From Rhizobium gallicum bv. gallicum R602sp (GTDB lineage: Bacteria > Pseudomonadota > Alphaproteobacteria > Rhizobiales > Rhizobiaceae): a stretch of 64,000 bases of DNA. Made by a program: the position numbers and the translations under genes. Below are positions 47,252 through 56,606 of this stretch, piece after piece. Under the pieces are notes generated by a model that was given only the letters and a program-made list of their open reading frames with translations, made no database searches and had not been told where the DNA came from. The stretch lies in contig NZ_CP006879.1 in assembly GCF_000816845.1 (NCBI RefSeq), positions 310,001 through 374,000 on the forward strand, written 5' to 3'. The first letter of the stretch is position 1. Every line of letters begins with the position of its first letter.

Positions 47252-48259
47252 ATGCAGATACATCAGAACGTGGGCAATGAAGTGCTTCTCGACGTCAGAG
47301 ACCTGGAGACGCATTTTTTTGGCGAAGATAGCGTTACCCGCGCGCTTGGCGGCATCAGCTTCCAGGTGATGAAAGGCGAGACGCTCGGCGTCGTCGGCGA
47401 ATCCGGATGCGGCAAGAGCGTCACCGCGTTGTCGATCCTCCGCCTACTACCGAAGCTGACCGCCAGGACCATCGGCGGCGAGGTCCGCTTTCACGGCCGC
47501 GACCTGCTCGATCTCTCTGAGCGGGAGATGCGAAAGATTCGCGGCGATCAGATCGCCATGATCTTCCAGGATCCGATGACGAGCCTCAACCCGGTCTACA
47601 CTGTCGGTCACCAAATCGCTGAAGCGGTGCAGATCCACACGGGAGCCTCCCGGGCGGCCGCAATGGCTAAGGCTGAAGAGATGCTTCGCCTCGTCCGCAT
47701 TGCGGACCCGGAGCGTCGCGCCAACAACTATCCCCATGAGATGTCGGGTGGTATGCGCCAGCGCGCCATGATCGCCATGGCTCTTGCCTGCTCACCGGAG
47801 CTGTTGATCGCTGACGAGCCAACGACTGCACTCGATGTCACCATCCAGGCGCAGATCCTGCGGCTGATCGTTGATCTGAAGGAGCGCACGGGGACCGCGG
47901 TGATGTTCATCACGCACGATCTGGGCGTTGTGGCCGAGACATGCCAACGTGTGATCGTGATGTATGCCGGCCGGATCGTCGAGCAAGCGACTGTGACGGA
48001 TCTGTTCGCGCGGCCTGCGCATCCTTATACTCAGGCCCTTATGCGCTCTGTGCCTGACCGGCGGCGCGGTCAGCAAAGCCGCCTTCCGGAAATACCCGGT
48101 ATCGTGCCGAGCCTGCGCAATCCAATCGTCGGGTGCAGCTTTGCGCCGCGTTGTCCGTTCGCAATCGACATTTGCCGGGAAAAGACACCCGTTCTTAAGT
48201 ATGTCGGACCGGCGCACGCCGCTGCTTGCTGGCGCGCCGAAGAGGTGATGGGCGTATGA
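47252..48259 (+). CDS. Peptide ABC transporter ATPase (DppD-like), block copy 2
   Basis: A 335-residue ATPase identical to that of 20513-21520: Walker A GESGCGKS at 49-56, SGGMRQ at 165-170, LLIADEP at 184-190, and the cysteine-containing C-terminal oligopeptide-transporter tail. It energises the permease pair together with the next gene, which it overlaps by 4 bases. Confidence 0.94.
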   Translation: MQIHQNVGNEVLLDVRDLETHFFGEDSVTRALGGISFQVMKGETLGVVGESGCGKSVTALSILRLLPKLTARTIGGEVRFHGRDLLDLSEREMRKIRGDQIAMIFQDPMTSLNPVYTVGHQIAEAVQIHTGASRAAAMAKAEEMLRLVRIADPERRANNYPHEMSGGMRQRAMIAMALACSPELLIADEPTTALDVTIQAQILRLIVDLKERTGTAVMFITHDLGVVAETCQRVIVMYAGRIVEQATVTDLFARPAHPYTQALMRSVPDRRRGQQSRLPEIPGIVPSLRNPIVGCSFAPRCPFAIDICREKTPVLKYVGPAHAAACWRAEEVMGV

Positions 48260-49338
48260 GTGATCCTTTGTTGAAAGTCGAAAGCCTGACCAAGCATTTC
48301 CCGCTCAGTGCGGGTATCTTGAAGAAGAATGGCCCGGTCGTGCGGGCCGTGGAGGCTGTATCCTTTTCCGTCGAAGCAGGCGAGACACTTTGCATCGTTG
48401 GCGAATCCGGCTGCGGTAAATCCACCGTCGCACGGCTTCTGATGCGGCTCATGGAACCGACGGACGGGCGCGTGCTTATCGAAGGAACCGATATTGCGGG
48501 GCTCAAGAAGCACGAGCTTCGGGCGTTTCGCCGGCGGATGCAGATGGTCTTTCAGGATCCTTACTCTTCGCTGAACCCACGCCTTACCGCCGCCCAGATC
48601 ATCACCGAACCCGTCGAGAACTTCGAGCGCCTCGGCCGCAGTCAGCGCCAGGCGCTCGCCGCAGACCTTCTGCAGAAGGTCGGATTGGGGCCCGAAATCA
48701 TGCACAGGCTTCCGTCCGAACTGTCGGGGGGCCAGCGCCAGCGGCTCGGCATTGCGCGCGCCCTGTCGCTCAAGCCCTCGCTCATCATCGCTGACGAGGC
48801 GGTCTCGGCCCTGGACGTTTCCGTGCAGGCACAGATCCTCAATCTGCTGATGGATCTCCAGCAGCAGATGGGCATCGCCTTCGTCTTCATCTCGCATGAT
48901 CTCGGCGTCGTGGAGCACATTGGGCATCGCGTCGCCGTCATGTATCTGGGTCGCATCGTCGAACTGGCCACATGCGAGGCACTCTTCGCCAAGCCGGTCC
49001 ACCCCTATACCGAGGCGCTGATAGCAGCAGCTCCGGTGCCGGATCCGACGCGGGCGCGGCTGGAGGCGCCGGTAGAAGGCGAGGTGCCGAGCCCGATCAA
49101 TCCGCCGACGGGCTGCGCCTTCCATCCGCGCTGTCCGCTCGCCGTCGACCGTTGCCGCATCGACGTGCCGCCGCTGACGTCGATGGCCGACGGCCGCGCC
49201 GTCGCTTGTCACGTGCGCGCTCCCGCGTCAGCCAATGCTCAACCCGATATGGTGGGCGGCTATTCGCCTGCGCTCAGCCCGATGATCGGTTCCCATACCC
49301 CACGTATGGAAGTCAAAATATTCGCCCGTGAAAGGTAG
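48256..49338 (+). CDS. Peptide ABC transporter ATPase (DppF-like), block copy 2
   Basis: A 360-residue ATPase whose first 332 residues are identical to those of 21517-22527. After ANAQPDMV the two diverge: here 28 residues follow ([20 protein letters not shown] and a short end), whereas the other copy has only VIAG. The longer tail lies outside the duplicated block and the usual family end, so one of the two tails is a product of the rearrangement. It is followed after 8 bases by the CapA-like gene. Confidence 0.93.
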   Translation: MSDPLLKVESLTKHFPLSAGILKKNGPVVRAVEAVSFSVEAGETLCIVGESGCGKSTVARLLMRLMEPTDGRVLIEGTDIAGLKKHELRAFRRRMQMVFQDPYSSLNPRLTAAQIITEPVENFERLGRSQRQALAADLLQKVGLGPEIMHRLPSELSGGQRQRLGIARALSLKPSLIIADEAVSALDVSVQAQILNLLMDLQQQMGIAFVFISHDLGVVEHIGHRVAVMYLGRIVELATCEALFAKPVHPYTEALIAAAPVPDPTRARLEAPVEGEVPSPINPPTGCAFHPRCPLAVDRCRIDVPPLTSMADGRAVACHVRAPASANAQPDMVGGYSPALSPMIGSHTPRMEVKIFARER

Positions 49339-49346
49339 GAGATCAT

Positions 49347-50729
49347 ATGGAAAAACATTTGCACGAAAATGGCCGCGTTGATGACTTTGATACCGTCGGA
49401 TCAATCGAGACGAACGTTGCAGACGGCTTCACAATGGCAGCAGTTGGTGACCTGCTGTTTGCGCGACCAGTGACCAAGGGCCGACATCCCGGGTTTGATG
49501 AAGTTGTAAAGATTCTTAAGGATGCCGATGTCACGTTCGGAAATTTAGAGACAAATATCTTGGATGTTCGGTCGAAGGGATGCCCACAGGCCGAGTATGG
49601 CGGTGCGTATTGCATCAGCGCACCCGAGCTGGGGCCCGACCTAAAAGCGATGGGATTTAATATGCTCAGTCGGGCGAACAACCACACAGTCGACTGGGGT
49701 GTTGAGGGCATGCGCGAGACAAGCAGGGCACTCGACGAGAACGGCCTCGTCCATGCAGGTGCGGGGGAAAATCTAGCTCAAGCAGGCGCCGCTCGTTTTT
49801 TGGAGACAATAAGTGGGCGCGTCGCTTTGGTATCACTCGCCACCACGTTCGGGCCCATGGCTCGCGCGTGCGATTCGGTCGGCGAGGCGCCTGGCAGGCC
49901 GGGGCTTAATGCGCTTCGATTGCAAAAATCTATAGTTGTACCGCGCGAACAGCTTGAACATCTCAGGCAAATTCGCGCAAGTTTGCAAGGTTATGGTCCG
50001 CCGCCGCATGATAAGGATCGGGTCGTGCTTGGCGGGATGATATACGAAGGCGGGGAGAAGGCGGGTTACAGCTACAAACCGAACTCTCGCGATATTTCTG
50101 GCATTTTGCGGAATGTTCGCCGCGGAAAGCAATTCTCCGACTTTTGTATCGTCACCAATCACGGGCACGAGCCCGGCGAATGGAGCCTGGAACCGCCCGA
50201 TTACGAACAATCATTTGCGCGCCGCGTGATAGATGCCGGAGCGGATGCATATATTGTACACGGACCGCATATATTGCGTGGCATCGAAATCTACAAAGGA
50301 CGACCGATCTTTTACAGTCTGGGAAATTTCTTCTGCCAAGACCTTCGTACACCGGTCGGCGCCGACATGTTCGACGTGTATGACAAGGATCCAAGAGTTC
50401 ACACGGATGCCGAGGTGACGATCGATGAGGTCGCAATGGGGTATCCAACAGCAGAAGGATTAGTTGGCTCTCAATCCGGTCCGGCTTTCTATGAGAGCGT
50501 TGTAACCATCAGCCGTTATGAAGTCAATCAGCTTGCGGAATTGAGGCTGTATCCGATCGAACTCGGTCGATCGAAGAGGTTCGCCAACCGGGGTGTGCCG
50601 AGGCTTGCTGTTCAAGCGCAAGCAAGGGTAATTCTCGAACGGTTGCAGAAACTATCGGAGCCCTTTGGGACCAAAATTGAGATAGAAGCCGGGGTTGGGT
50701 TGGTCCGACTTAAGCCGGGCTCCGCCTAA
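49347..50729 (+). CDS. CapA-family protein (poly-gamma-glutamate synthesis type)
   Basis: A 460-residue protein of the CapA/PgsA metallophosphatase-like family. Motifs: AAVGDLLFARP (GDLL at 34-37), FGNLETN (65-69), LSRANNHTVDWGVEGMRET (NNH at 111-113), CIVTNHGHEPGEW, and VHGPHILRGIEIYKGRPIFY followed by SLGNFF. These are the metal-site positions of the fold. In Bacillus the family takes part in capsule poly-gamma-glutamate export or handling; many members elsewhere are soluble enzymes of unknown substrate. No signal peptide or membrane anchor is visible here, unlike PgsA, so a cytoplasmic hydrolase is likely. A GTAGGAG site and 8-base spacing put it in the transporter operon. Confidence 0.87.
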   Translation: MEKHLHENGRVDDFDTVGSIETNVADGFTMAAVGDLLFARPVTKGRHPGFDEVVKILKDADVTFGNLETNILDVRSKGCPQAEYGGAYCISAPELGPDLKAMGFNMLSRANNHTVDWGVEGMRETSRALDENGLVHAGAGENLAQAGAARFLETISGRVALVSLATTFGPMARACDSVGEAPGRPGLNALRLQKSIVVPREQLEHLRQIRASLQGYGPPPHDKDRVVLGGMIYEGGEKAGYSYKPNSRDISGILRNVRRGKQFSDFCIVTNHGHEPGEWSLEPPDYEQSFARRVIDAGADAYIVHGPHILRGIEIYKGRPIFYSLGNFFCQDLRTPVGADMFDVYDKDPRVHTDAEVTIDEVAMGYPTAEGLVGSQSGPAFYESVVTISRYEVNQLAELRLYPIELGRSKRFANRGVPRLAVQAQARVILERLQKLSEPFGTKIEIEAGVGLVRLKPGSA

Positions 50730-51170
50730 CGCGGCATAGAGCAATACTCGCTACGGCTTGCCGGAGGCCGTCAGCGAATGCCATCCAGCGGTGAGACTTG
50801 AAAGGTCCGCCGCAATCGTGGCAACTATGTCATCGAGCACGACATCCCACACGGTGTTGACGGTGCAAAGTTCGAACAGGGCCGGGCGCGATCTCCGCTT
50901 TTGTCTGTTACGGCCCAGCGCTGAGGACGTTGCTGCCGAGCTGTGTTGGACGTGTTGCAATGTCTGCCTTCGTCATGGGTTGCTATCAGTCTGACTACAA
51001 TACGTCGCAAGCGGCAGTGATGACGCCTTCGGTGGCATGCTTCACTACCACGGCCGGAGTGCACGTATCTTTCGGACACACCGGAGTGAGAGCTGCGCCG
51101 ATGCGACTAATACCGACGCTTGCTGAATTTGACTCACGGGATTCCGTTTTCAGGCAAATCATGATTCAAC
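50730..51170. other. No confident gene
   Basis: About 440 bases between the CapA-like gene and the IS630 element. A minus-strand stretch near 50760-50880 (CTVNTVWDVVLDDIVATIAA) looks protein-like but has no identifiable family and no start. Probably debris of a lost gene. Confidence 0.35.
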
Positions 51171-51191
51171 ATGGCGAAAGGAGATTTCGCC

Positions 51192-52251
51192 ATGGGAACA
51201 GCGTTGGCAATTCGGACGGATTATACGGCGGATGACCTGCGCCGGTTGGCGAGGCAAAGTCGAGATGCAGATTTGTCGCGTCGGCTGTTGGCTCTGTCGG
51301 TCATTTATGAAGGTGGCTCTCGCAGCCAGGCGGGTCTATTGGGGGTGTCGGTCTGCAGATCGTCCGCGACTGGGTCGAACGTTTCAATCAGCACGGTCCT
51401 GATGGTCTTAAGACCGGAAAGGCGAAAGGCCGGGAGCCCTTGCTGAACGACAAGCAGCGCAAGGCGCTTGTCGAGGCCGTTGAGAAAGGGCCGGCTCCTT
51501 ACCTCGATGATGTGGTGCGCTGGAGGCTCGTCGACCTGGTGCAATGGCTTTGGCAGGAGCATCGCATCTCCATCAGCCGCCAGACGCTTGGGCGCGAGTT
51601 GAATGCCATGGGCTATCGCAAGCTCACCGCACGTCCCCAGCACCATGCACAGGACCCGCAAGCGATTGAGGACTTTAAAAAAACTTCCCCGCCGCAGTGG
51701 CGGAAATCGCCGCCGGAACCGGCAAAGGCAAGCGAATAGAAGTCTGGTTCCAGGACGAGGCCCGGATCGGCCAGAAAAACAAGATTACAAGGCGGTGGGC
51801 CAGACGTGGAACACGGCCCTCAGCGCCGCATGACCAGCGCACGAGGTCGGCCTATATCTTCGGAGCGATTTGCCCGAAGCTCGGCAAGGCCGCCGCACTC
51901 GTCATGCCATGGTGCGACACCTCTGCCATGAACCAGCATCTGACCGAAATTGCACGCCATGTCGCCGAGGATGCGCATGCTGTTCTCATCATGGATCAAG
52001 CTGGCTGGCACATGTCCAACAATCTCATCGTGCCCGAAAACATCACGATCCTGCCGCTGCCGCCAAAGTCGCCTGAACTCAACCCGGTCGAAAACCTATG
52101 GCAGTTCATGCGCGATAACTGGCTGTCAAACCGGGTCTTCAAATCCTACGAGGACATCGTCGACCTCTGCTGTGATGCATGGCGCAAGCTGCAACGACAG
52201 CCGTGGCGCATCATGTCCATTGGTCGGAGAAAATGGGCCAATGAGTTCTAA
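51192..52251 (+). pseudogene. IS630-family transposase in three frames
   Basis: Frame 1 gives the N-terminal helix-turn-helix start (MGTALAIRTDYTADDLRRLA, LALSVIYEGGSRSQA). Frame 2 continues LQIVRDWVERFNQHGPDGLK and LARELNAMGYRKL-like QTLGRELNAMGYRKLTARPQ. Frame 3 holds the DDE domain (VWFQDEARIGQKNKITRRWA; LIMDQAGWHMSNNL; LPPKSPELNPVENLWQFMRD). The first switch, near 51330, looks like an indel. The second occurs at a run of seven A (51677-51683) and would be repaired by a -1 slip, so it could be programmed. Because of the first break this copy is probably inactive. Confidence 0.85.
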
Positions 52252-52634
52252 TCATTGAGCGGTGGTATAAGTTCTACCATGTTCGACTCCAGTGTCTGCG
52301 CAGCACTATATGCAGTGTTCCGGCGTATCGAACCTTCATTTTGCCACAAATTGATCAAGAGAATGCCACAAAAGAACGCGTGAGATGGATATCGTTGGGG
52401 GCGTGGAAGACTATGGCACCTCATTTCCGAATTTGCTTAAAATATCGCCGTTCAACGACGCGCATCTTGCCGACCTCATGGGGTTCAGTTTGGATCATGT
52501 TTTGCGCGGCGCAGCGGCCTCAGGCAAATGGCTCATAAGCCCTTAGTTAGATGGTCAACGAAATTGTAGAATTTTATACACGATGAAGCTGGCGGAACTC
52601 GCTCCACGCGGCCTTCTTATTAACGAGTACGTCC
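52252..52634. other. No gene recognised
   Basis: About 380 bases between the IS630 transposase and the end of the ABC exporter gene. Only a 65-codon plus-strand frame (52341-52538) without known motifs. The right IS630 end should lie in the first few dozen bases. Confidence 0.35.
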
Positions 52635-54449
52635 TTAACGTGACGAGAACTGAGTGAGCTCTTCGGTTAATTCCAGTGCCTGTCGCTCAAATAGGCGGCG
52701 GTAGATGCCGCCGTCGAGGCGGATCAGCGCGGCATGATCGCCCTGCTCGATGATGCAGCCGCGTTCGAAGACGAGTAGCCGGTCGAGCGCGCGCACCGTC
52801 GAGAGTCGGTGCGCGATGATCAGCGTGGTGCGCCCGACCATCAGCCGCTCCATCGCCTTTTGGATCAGCGCCTCCGATTCCGAGTCTAGGCTCGATGTCG
52901 CCTCGTCGAGGATTAGGATCGGTGCATTTGTCAGGAAGGCGCGCGCGATCGCCACCCGCTGGCGCTCGCCGCCGGAAAGCTTCACGCCGCGTTCGCCTAC
53001 CAGAGTGAGGTAGCCCTTCGGCAGGCGCGCGATGAACTCGTGCGCGCTGGCGAGCCGGGCCGCTTGTTCGATTTCGGCCTGGCCGGCGCTAGGATGGCCA
53101 TAGGCGATGTTCTCGGCGAGCGATCGATTCAACAACAGGCATTCCTGCTGCACGATCGCGATCTGCGAGCGCAGCGAAGCCTGCGTCACCTTCGAAACGT
53201 CCTGGCCATCGATCAGGATTCGGCCGCCGTTCAGGTCGTAGAGCCGCTGGATGAGCTTTACAAAGGTGGTCTTGCCGGAGCCGGACGGACCGACCAGACC
53301 GACCTGTTCGCCGGCCTTAATCGACACCGAAAAGTCATTGTAGAGTGGCACCCCAGTACCATAGTGGAAATGGACGTTCTCGAAATCGATGCGGCCCTTC
53401 GTGATATGGATCGGCTTAGCTTCCGGGCGATCAGCGATGCCGAGCGGCTGGCTCTGGAGATCGACCAGCTCCTCCATATCATTGACCGAGCGCTGCAGGT
53501 TGCGAACGTGCATGCCGACGTCGCGCAGATAGCCTCGCAGCAGGGAGAACGAGGTGAGCACGAAGGCGACATCGCCCGGGGACGCCTGACCGCGTGACCA
53601 TAGAAGTAGCGCATAGCCGATGACTGCCGCCCTGAGCGCGAGTAGAGTTATACCTTGGGTTGTGCCGTTGATCGTACCCCGTATCCAGGTCCGGCGCATC
53701 CTGCGCCGCCACTTGGCGATGACCTTCGCCAGGCGCTCGTCTTCCCGTTGTTCGGCTCCGAAGCCTTTGACAACCGCGTTGCAGCTGATCGCGTCCGCGA
53801 GCGCGCCGCCAAGCCGGGTATCCCAGCTATTAGCAAGGCTCGCCAAGGGCGCGACATAGCCGAGCGATAGCGTGATCGTCAGGGCGACGTATACAAAGGA
53901 GCCGCAGGCAATAATCAGGCCCGTTATCGGCCAGTACCAGCCCAGCAGCACGGCCGAGCCGATTAGCATGCTGAGAGAGGAAAACAACGCGATGAGAAGC
54001 GTGTCGTTCAAGAGCTCGAGCGCCCGCGCGCCTCGCGTGATCTTGCGCACCGTCGAGCCAGCGAAGCCATTGGCATGCCACTCCGTCGACAAGCGCTGAA
54101 CGCGATGGAATGCATCGATCGAGATGTCGGTCATCATCTTCAGCGTTAGATCGATAATGCGAATGAAAGCAACGTGACGCATGACTATGGCGCCGAGCGC
54201 GAGCGCAATCAGCATAGAGAAGGCCGCGAGCGCTGCATCCCACGCTATGGCCTTTGTTGCGGCTCCCTTCGCGACGGCGTCTACCAGCCGGCCTGAATAG
54301 AGCGGTGTCAGCACGTCACCCAGCGTGGAGGCGAGCACCGCGGTCATGATGATCGCGAGCCGGGCCGGCTGCCTGCTCCAGTGGCGAACAGTGAAAGCGA
54401 GGACGTTGCGAAAAGCGCCGCCGCGCAGATCCATACGGATTCGATCCAT
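52635..54449 (-). CDS. ABC exporter, fused permease-ATPase
   Basis: A 604-residue half-transporter of the exporter (MsbA/MDR) type with six membrane helices (about residues 20-310) fused to an ATPase. Walker A GPSGSGKTT is at 387-395, the signature LSGGERQR at 491-498, and Walker B ILILDE at 511-516, followed by HRLSTVRALD. The start at 54449 fits the family; the frame continues 65 codons upstream without typical sequence. It works as a dimer at the inner membrane. The siderophore synthetase 2 kb away on the same strand makes siderophore export one possible role, but IS debris lies between and the substrate is unknown. Confidence 0.9.
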   Translation of the reverse strand: MDRIRMDLRGGAFRNVLAFTVRHWSRQPARLAIIMTAVLASTLGDVLTPLYSGRLVDAVAKGAATKAIAWDAALAAFSMLIALALGAIVMRHVAFIRIIDLTLKMMTDISIDAFHRVQRLSTEWHANGFAGSTVRKITRGARALELLNDTLLIALFSSLSMLIGSAVLLGWYWPITGLIIACGSFVYVALTITLSLGYVAPLASLANSWDTRLGGALADAISCNAVVKGFGAEQREDERLAKVIAKWRRRMRRTWIRGTINGTTQGITLLALRAAVIGYALLLWSRGQASPGDVAFVLTSFSLLRGYLRDVGMHVRNLQRSVNDMEELVDLQSQPLGIADRPEAKPIHITKGRIDFENVHFHYGTGVPLYNDFSVSIKAGEQVGLVGPSGSGKTTFVKLIQRLYDLNGGRILIDGQDVSKVTQASLRSQIAIVQQECLLLNRSLAENIAYGHPSAGQAEIEQAARLASAHEFIARLPKGYLTLVGERGVKLSGGERQRVAIARAFLTNAPILILDEATSSLDSESEALIQKAMERLMVGRTTLIIAHRLSTVRALDRLLVFERGCIIEQGDHAALIRLDGGIYRRLFERQALELTEELTQFSSR

Positions 54450-54890
54450 GTTCCTATATGAGCGCACCAAGACGCCCGGTCGCAAGAAACCTGAAATAAA
54501 AACTTGGCGCGAGGGCGAAAAAATCGCTCGAAATGTGAGTATCTGACGCAGACCTGACACGTTGCTTCTTTCCATTCGCTCCAGCGATATTGATGTCACC
54601 CATGACATGAATAGCGGCCGCGAGCTCCTATCGCCTCGCGACAAAGGAGCTTCAAAAGTCGTGCCAACTGCGAAGAAAGAGCCTCAGAGCGAATTCCTGC
54701 GTATCATTCAATGGCTTAATGGGAGCGCAGCAGAAAGCAAGCCGAACACCACTGTGCCTCCGAAGCGACAAAACCGACAGCAGGTACGTGCCCGGCGGCA
54801 TCTCAGGAAATGGCGGACTGGCTTTTTCCGCGAAAACGTTTTTGGAGAATCTAATCCAAGTGCAACAATGACGAGTGGAGGGTAGGGGTT
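54450..54890. other. No gene; contains a diverged repeat
   Basis: About 440 bases upstream of the exporter gene. At 54660-54725 GTGCCAACTGCGAAGAAAGA and ATTCAATGGCTTAATG resemble 58765-58830 (GTGCCAACCGCGCAGAAAGA, TTCAATGGCTTAAATG). The two copies flank the IS30-IucA/C segment in the same orientation. Confidence 0.35.
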
Positions 54891-55411
54891 TACGCGCAAT
54901 CTCGCAAATGCGCCATGAACACCTTGGCTGGTGTGCGATAGCCAAGGCACTTTCTGGGCAGGGAATTTAGATGATGGGCAAAGGGCGACCAGCTGCTGCT
55001 GGCTGACGGCGGATAGGTCGGTATCGCTCGGCACAAAGCGGCGGATGCGCTTATTGGTGTTCTCGACCGCGCCTTTCTGCCACGGTGAATTTGGATCGCA
55101 GAACCAGCTCCTGGCGCCGATCCCATCTTCCAAAGCCCGAAACCTCGAAACTCGGTACCACGGTTGAAGGTGAAGCTCTGCCGGGCAACGGCGGGTAGCG
55201 GTGAGAAGGCATCGACGATCTTGTCGATGAGCGGCCGAAAGTGACGGCTGCCATTTTGATCATCACCGTGTAGTGGCTCTTGCGCTCGACCAGCGAGGTG
55301 ACATTGGCCTCACCGAGGTCGCGCCGGAAAATCAGGAGATCACCCTGCCAATGGCCGAACTGCGAGCGATCGGCAATAAAATCAAGATGTTGGCCGTCGC
55401 GAAATGGTCCA
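54891..55411 (-). pseudogene. IS30-family transposase, 3' part, frameshifted
   Basis: Minus-strand pieces in order: DFIADRSQFGHWQGDLLIFR, EANVTSLVERKSHYTVMIK, a shifted segment for the catalytic FDRGTEF region, GIGARSWFCDPNSPWQKGAV, ENTNKRIRRFVPSDTDLSAV and, one frame off, LNSLPRKCLGYRTPAKVFMA. These are the DDE domain and C-terminus of an IS30 transposase. The N-terminal part is absent. At least two frame changes. Confidence 0.8.
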
Positions 55412-55622
55412 TCAGCAATCGGTAACGATGACGGAGCGGATAGACCTGCTCTGGTGCATGAGATCGAAGGCAGTGCTGATCTCTTCGATCGGCATCTTGA
55501 TGGGTAATCAGATCGTGGATGTTGATCTTGCCTTCCATATACCAATCGACAATCTTGGGGACGTCGGGTGCGGCCGCTTTGGCGCTAAACTTCCAGTTGG
55601 TACATTCTATTTCCAAGTGCGA
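55412..55622 (-). pseudogene. frmA: Class III alcohol dehydrogenase (formaldehyde dehydrogenase), 3' relic
   Basis: On the minus strand APDVPKIVDWYMEGKINIHD followed, after a one-base shift, by IKMPIEEISTAFDLMHQSRS, IRSVIVTDC and a stop at 55412. This is the conserved C-terminus of glutathione-dependent formaldehyde dehydrogenase (DVPKxVDWYMEGKINIDxLITH ... AFDLMHxGxSIRSVV). About 65 of some 370 codons remain. It is wedged between two oppositely oriented IS30 relics that probably cut away the rest. Confidence 0.78.
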
Positions 55623-55747
55623 CATGCCAATGATTTTAATGGCTTCACTTTGGAGATTTTGGCATGTCGCATTGCTATTTGCAGCTCACCCTGTCCGATC
55701 GTCGACGTCTTTTATCAGATTAGGAACGCAAACTCCCGGTTGGTGAG

Positions 55748-56530
55748 ATCACCGCTCGACGATCTACCGAGAACTCAAGCGCAACACGTTCCACGACCGC
55801 GAGTTTCCCGAGTACAGCGGCTACTTCGGGACCATTGCCGACGACATCAGCAAGGAGCGGCGTCGACGGCTGCGCAAGCTCACACGCCATCCAGAGCTAC
55901 GCGAGCTGGTGATCGAGCGACTGAAGGCGCATTGGTCGCCGGAACAGATCGCCGGCTGTTTGCTTGCCGACGGGATCAGCCCAGTCAGCATCTGCCCGGA
56001 AACGATTTATCGCTTCATCTATTGCAAGGAGGATTATCCGCTCGGCCTCTACGAACACCTGCCCGAACGGCGACGTAGACGCCGGCCTCGCGGATCCCGC
56101 AAGCCCCGTGACGACACCGGATCTCTCAACGGTCTGATTTTATTGATGATCGGTCGCAGCTCGGGCATTGGGAAGGCGATCTGCTGATCTTCGATCGCAA
56201 ACTCGGCCATTACAATGTGACGTCGCTTGTCGAACGCGTGAGCCGCTACACCGTCATGATCAAGAACCGCAGTCGGCACTCGCGTCCGATCATGGACAAG
56301 ATCATTGCTGCCTTCTCGCCCTTGCCGTCCTCTGCACGCCGCAGCTTTACGTTTGATCGCGGTACCGAGTTTGCCGACTTTCGGGGCTTTGGAAGACGGG
56401 CTCGGCGCCAAGAGTTGGTTGGTTCTGCGGCCCAACTCGCCGTGGCAAAAAGGCACGCTCGGCCGGCCGCGGCTTCTTCGAGACAAGTCCATCGACGCCG
56501 GCCAGATCATTGCATCGAAACGATGAGACG
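55748..56530 (+). pseudogene. IS30-family transposase, 5' and middle part, frameshifted
   Basis: Plus-strand frames read STIYRELKRN, then FPEYSGYFGTIADDISKERR, LVIERLKAHWSPEQIAGCLL, ICPETIYRFIYCKEDYPLGL; after a frame change GHWEGDLLIFDRKLGHYNVT, SLVERVSRYTVMIKNRSRHS and SFTFDRGTEFADF; then a further shift to GLGAKSWLVLRPNSPWQKGT. This is an IS30 transposase lacking its first codons and its C-terminus. It is oriented opposite to the IS30 piece at 54891. Confidence 0.82.
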
Positions 56531-56606
56531 GCTAATGCCTATGCGCCGGCGCTCCAATGGCCATAGACAATCTGATATAGGACTGTCCTTCTTTCTCGAC
56601 AAGCGC

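Larger units (their letters stand above)
45394..49254 (+). repeat. 3,861-bp duplicated block, copy 2
   Basis: Matches 18655-22515 base for base except T at 45685 against C at 18946. The left border falls in the codons for the last 11 residues of the binding protein and the right border in the last part of the second ATPase gene. Because the binding protein here is complete and runs naturally into the block, this location is the likely source and the other the recipient. Confidence 0.95.
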
